From: Cyrtodaria siliqua
Lineage: Eukaryota > Mollusca > Bivalvia > Adapedonta > Hiatellidae
DNA: 64,000 nt
Direction of reading: 5' to 3'
Assembly: GCA_037043455.1 (NCBI GenBank)
Contig: JAWPHD010005078.1
Location: 107,426-171,425, forward strand
Shown in pieces: positions 63,561 through 64,000 of this stretch; the stretch's first letter is position 1, and every line of letters begins with the position of its first letter. The translations under genes and the position numbers were made by a program. The notes below the pieces were generated by a model. The model saw only the letters and a program-made list of their open reading frames with translations, was not told the DNA's origin and ran no database searches.

Positions 63561-64000
63561 AAAATAATTAAATGCTAGAGAAAAGTAAAGAGATTGATAG
63601 CAAAAGAATACATGTTAAAGTGAAGACAAGATTTTTTTATGTACCGGTTTCCAAAGAGTGCACATTATCTAACCATTTTATTGCATGACTAGTAGAAGTG
63701 TCCCGTCAAATTATAATGTTGCCAGGTTTAGGAAATGCAACGGTCATGTGACAATTCATGACTACCCATTGTTTTTTCAATGTTTTAAACGTTTTATATT
63801 TTAAAAACGTAGTGAGTAGTGAATATGAACAAACAGGGGTGAAAAGAGTAAAATGTTGGCAGCTGAAAAATCTGTACAATTAAATGTTCTAATTTTTATT
63901 TGTTTATTGTTCTATCATTGACCAAAAGGTGCATCTTTTGATGCTTCATGTAGATGATGGCCTGCATGAGCTTTAGATTGTCACATTTGATACATTTAAA
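63561..64000. other. XDH intron, nothing recognised
   Basis: No further XDH exon found before the window edge. Confidence 0.6.

Noticed and set aside
1..64000. Retroviral, LTR-retrotransposon or LINE coding sequence
   Set aside because: I looked for reverse transcriptase, integrase and gag-like motifs and found none I could support, although SINE TSDs imply a LINE elsewhere in the genome.

Overview
This 64 kb window is animal nuclear DNA, most probably from a bivalve mollusc (inference). It has AT-rich intergenic and intronic DNA, short exons with GT-AG introns, several tRNA-derived SINE families with (TTCAA)n-type tails, many small inverted-repeat DNA transposons, and tandem-repeat-bearing elements of the kind described in bivalves (pearl/CvA and Helentron-like elements). 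I see no operons, rRNA or CRISPR.

Only two conserved genes are secure, and both are cut by the window. On the + strand, five exons between 313 and 37007 encode the C-terminal two-thirds or so of TRNT1, the nuclear and mitochondrial CCA-adding tRNA nucleotidyltransferase. Its first visible intron is about 33.3 kb. On the - strand, three exons between 63293 and 60920 encode the C-terminus of a xanthine dehydrogenase (molybdo-flavoenzyme). The two genes converge tail to tail across about 24 kb without a recognisable gene. A weaker two-exon candidate for a secreted coiled-coil protein lies on the - strand (33052 to about 30165) inside the large TRNT1 intron.

The rest is a layered record of mobile DNA. 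Many elements can be delimited by terminal inverted repeats (TIRs) plus target-site duplications (TSDs): a 4.8 kb transposon with a decayed unfamiliar gene (16497-21271, TSD AAGT); hAT-like elements with 5-bp TSDs (7559-8660, 12781-13265, 22298-23019, probably 34576-34943); an 8-bp-TSD hAT element (24080-24500); TTAA-target elements (10119-10955, 42358-43429), each carrying a nested insertion whose empty site is given by the other copy; TAA/TTA-target Harbinger-like elements; and a CATTACGTGGTCC family with four copies.

Satellite-like structure is prominent. A 2.2-2.4 kb composite element, present twice in opposite orientation, holds arrays of about 160-bp and about 155-bp units between constant ends. 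At least five repeat families with units of about 130-175 bp share a GTTATGGCCC-type box. Minisatellites have unit lengths of 20, 28, 30, 31, 33, 36, 45 and 109 bp. Two of them (109 bp at TRNT1, 20 bp at XDH) are built from the splice acceptor of the neighbouring coding exon.
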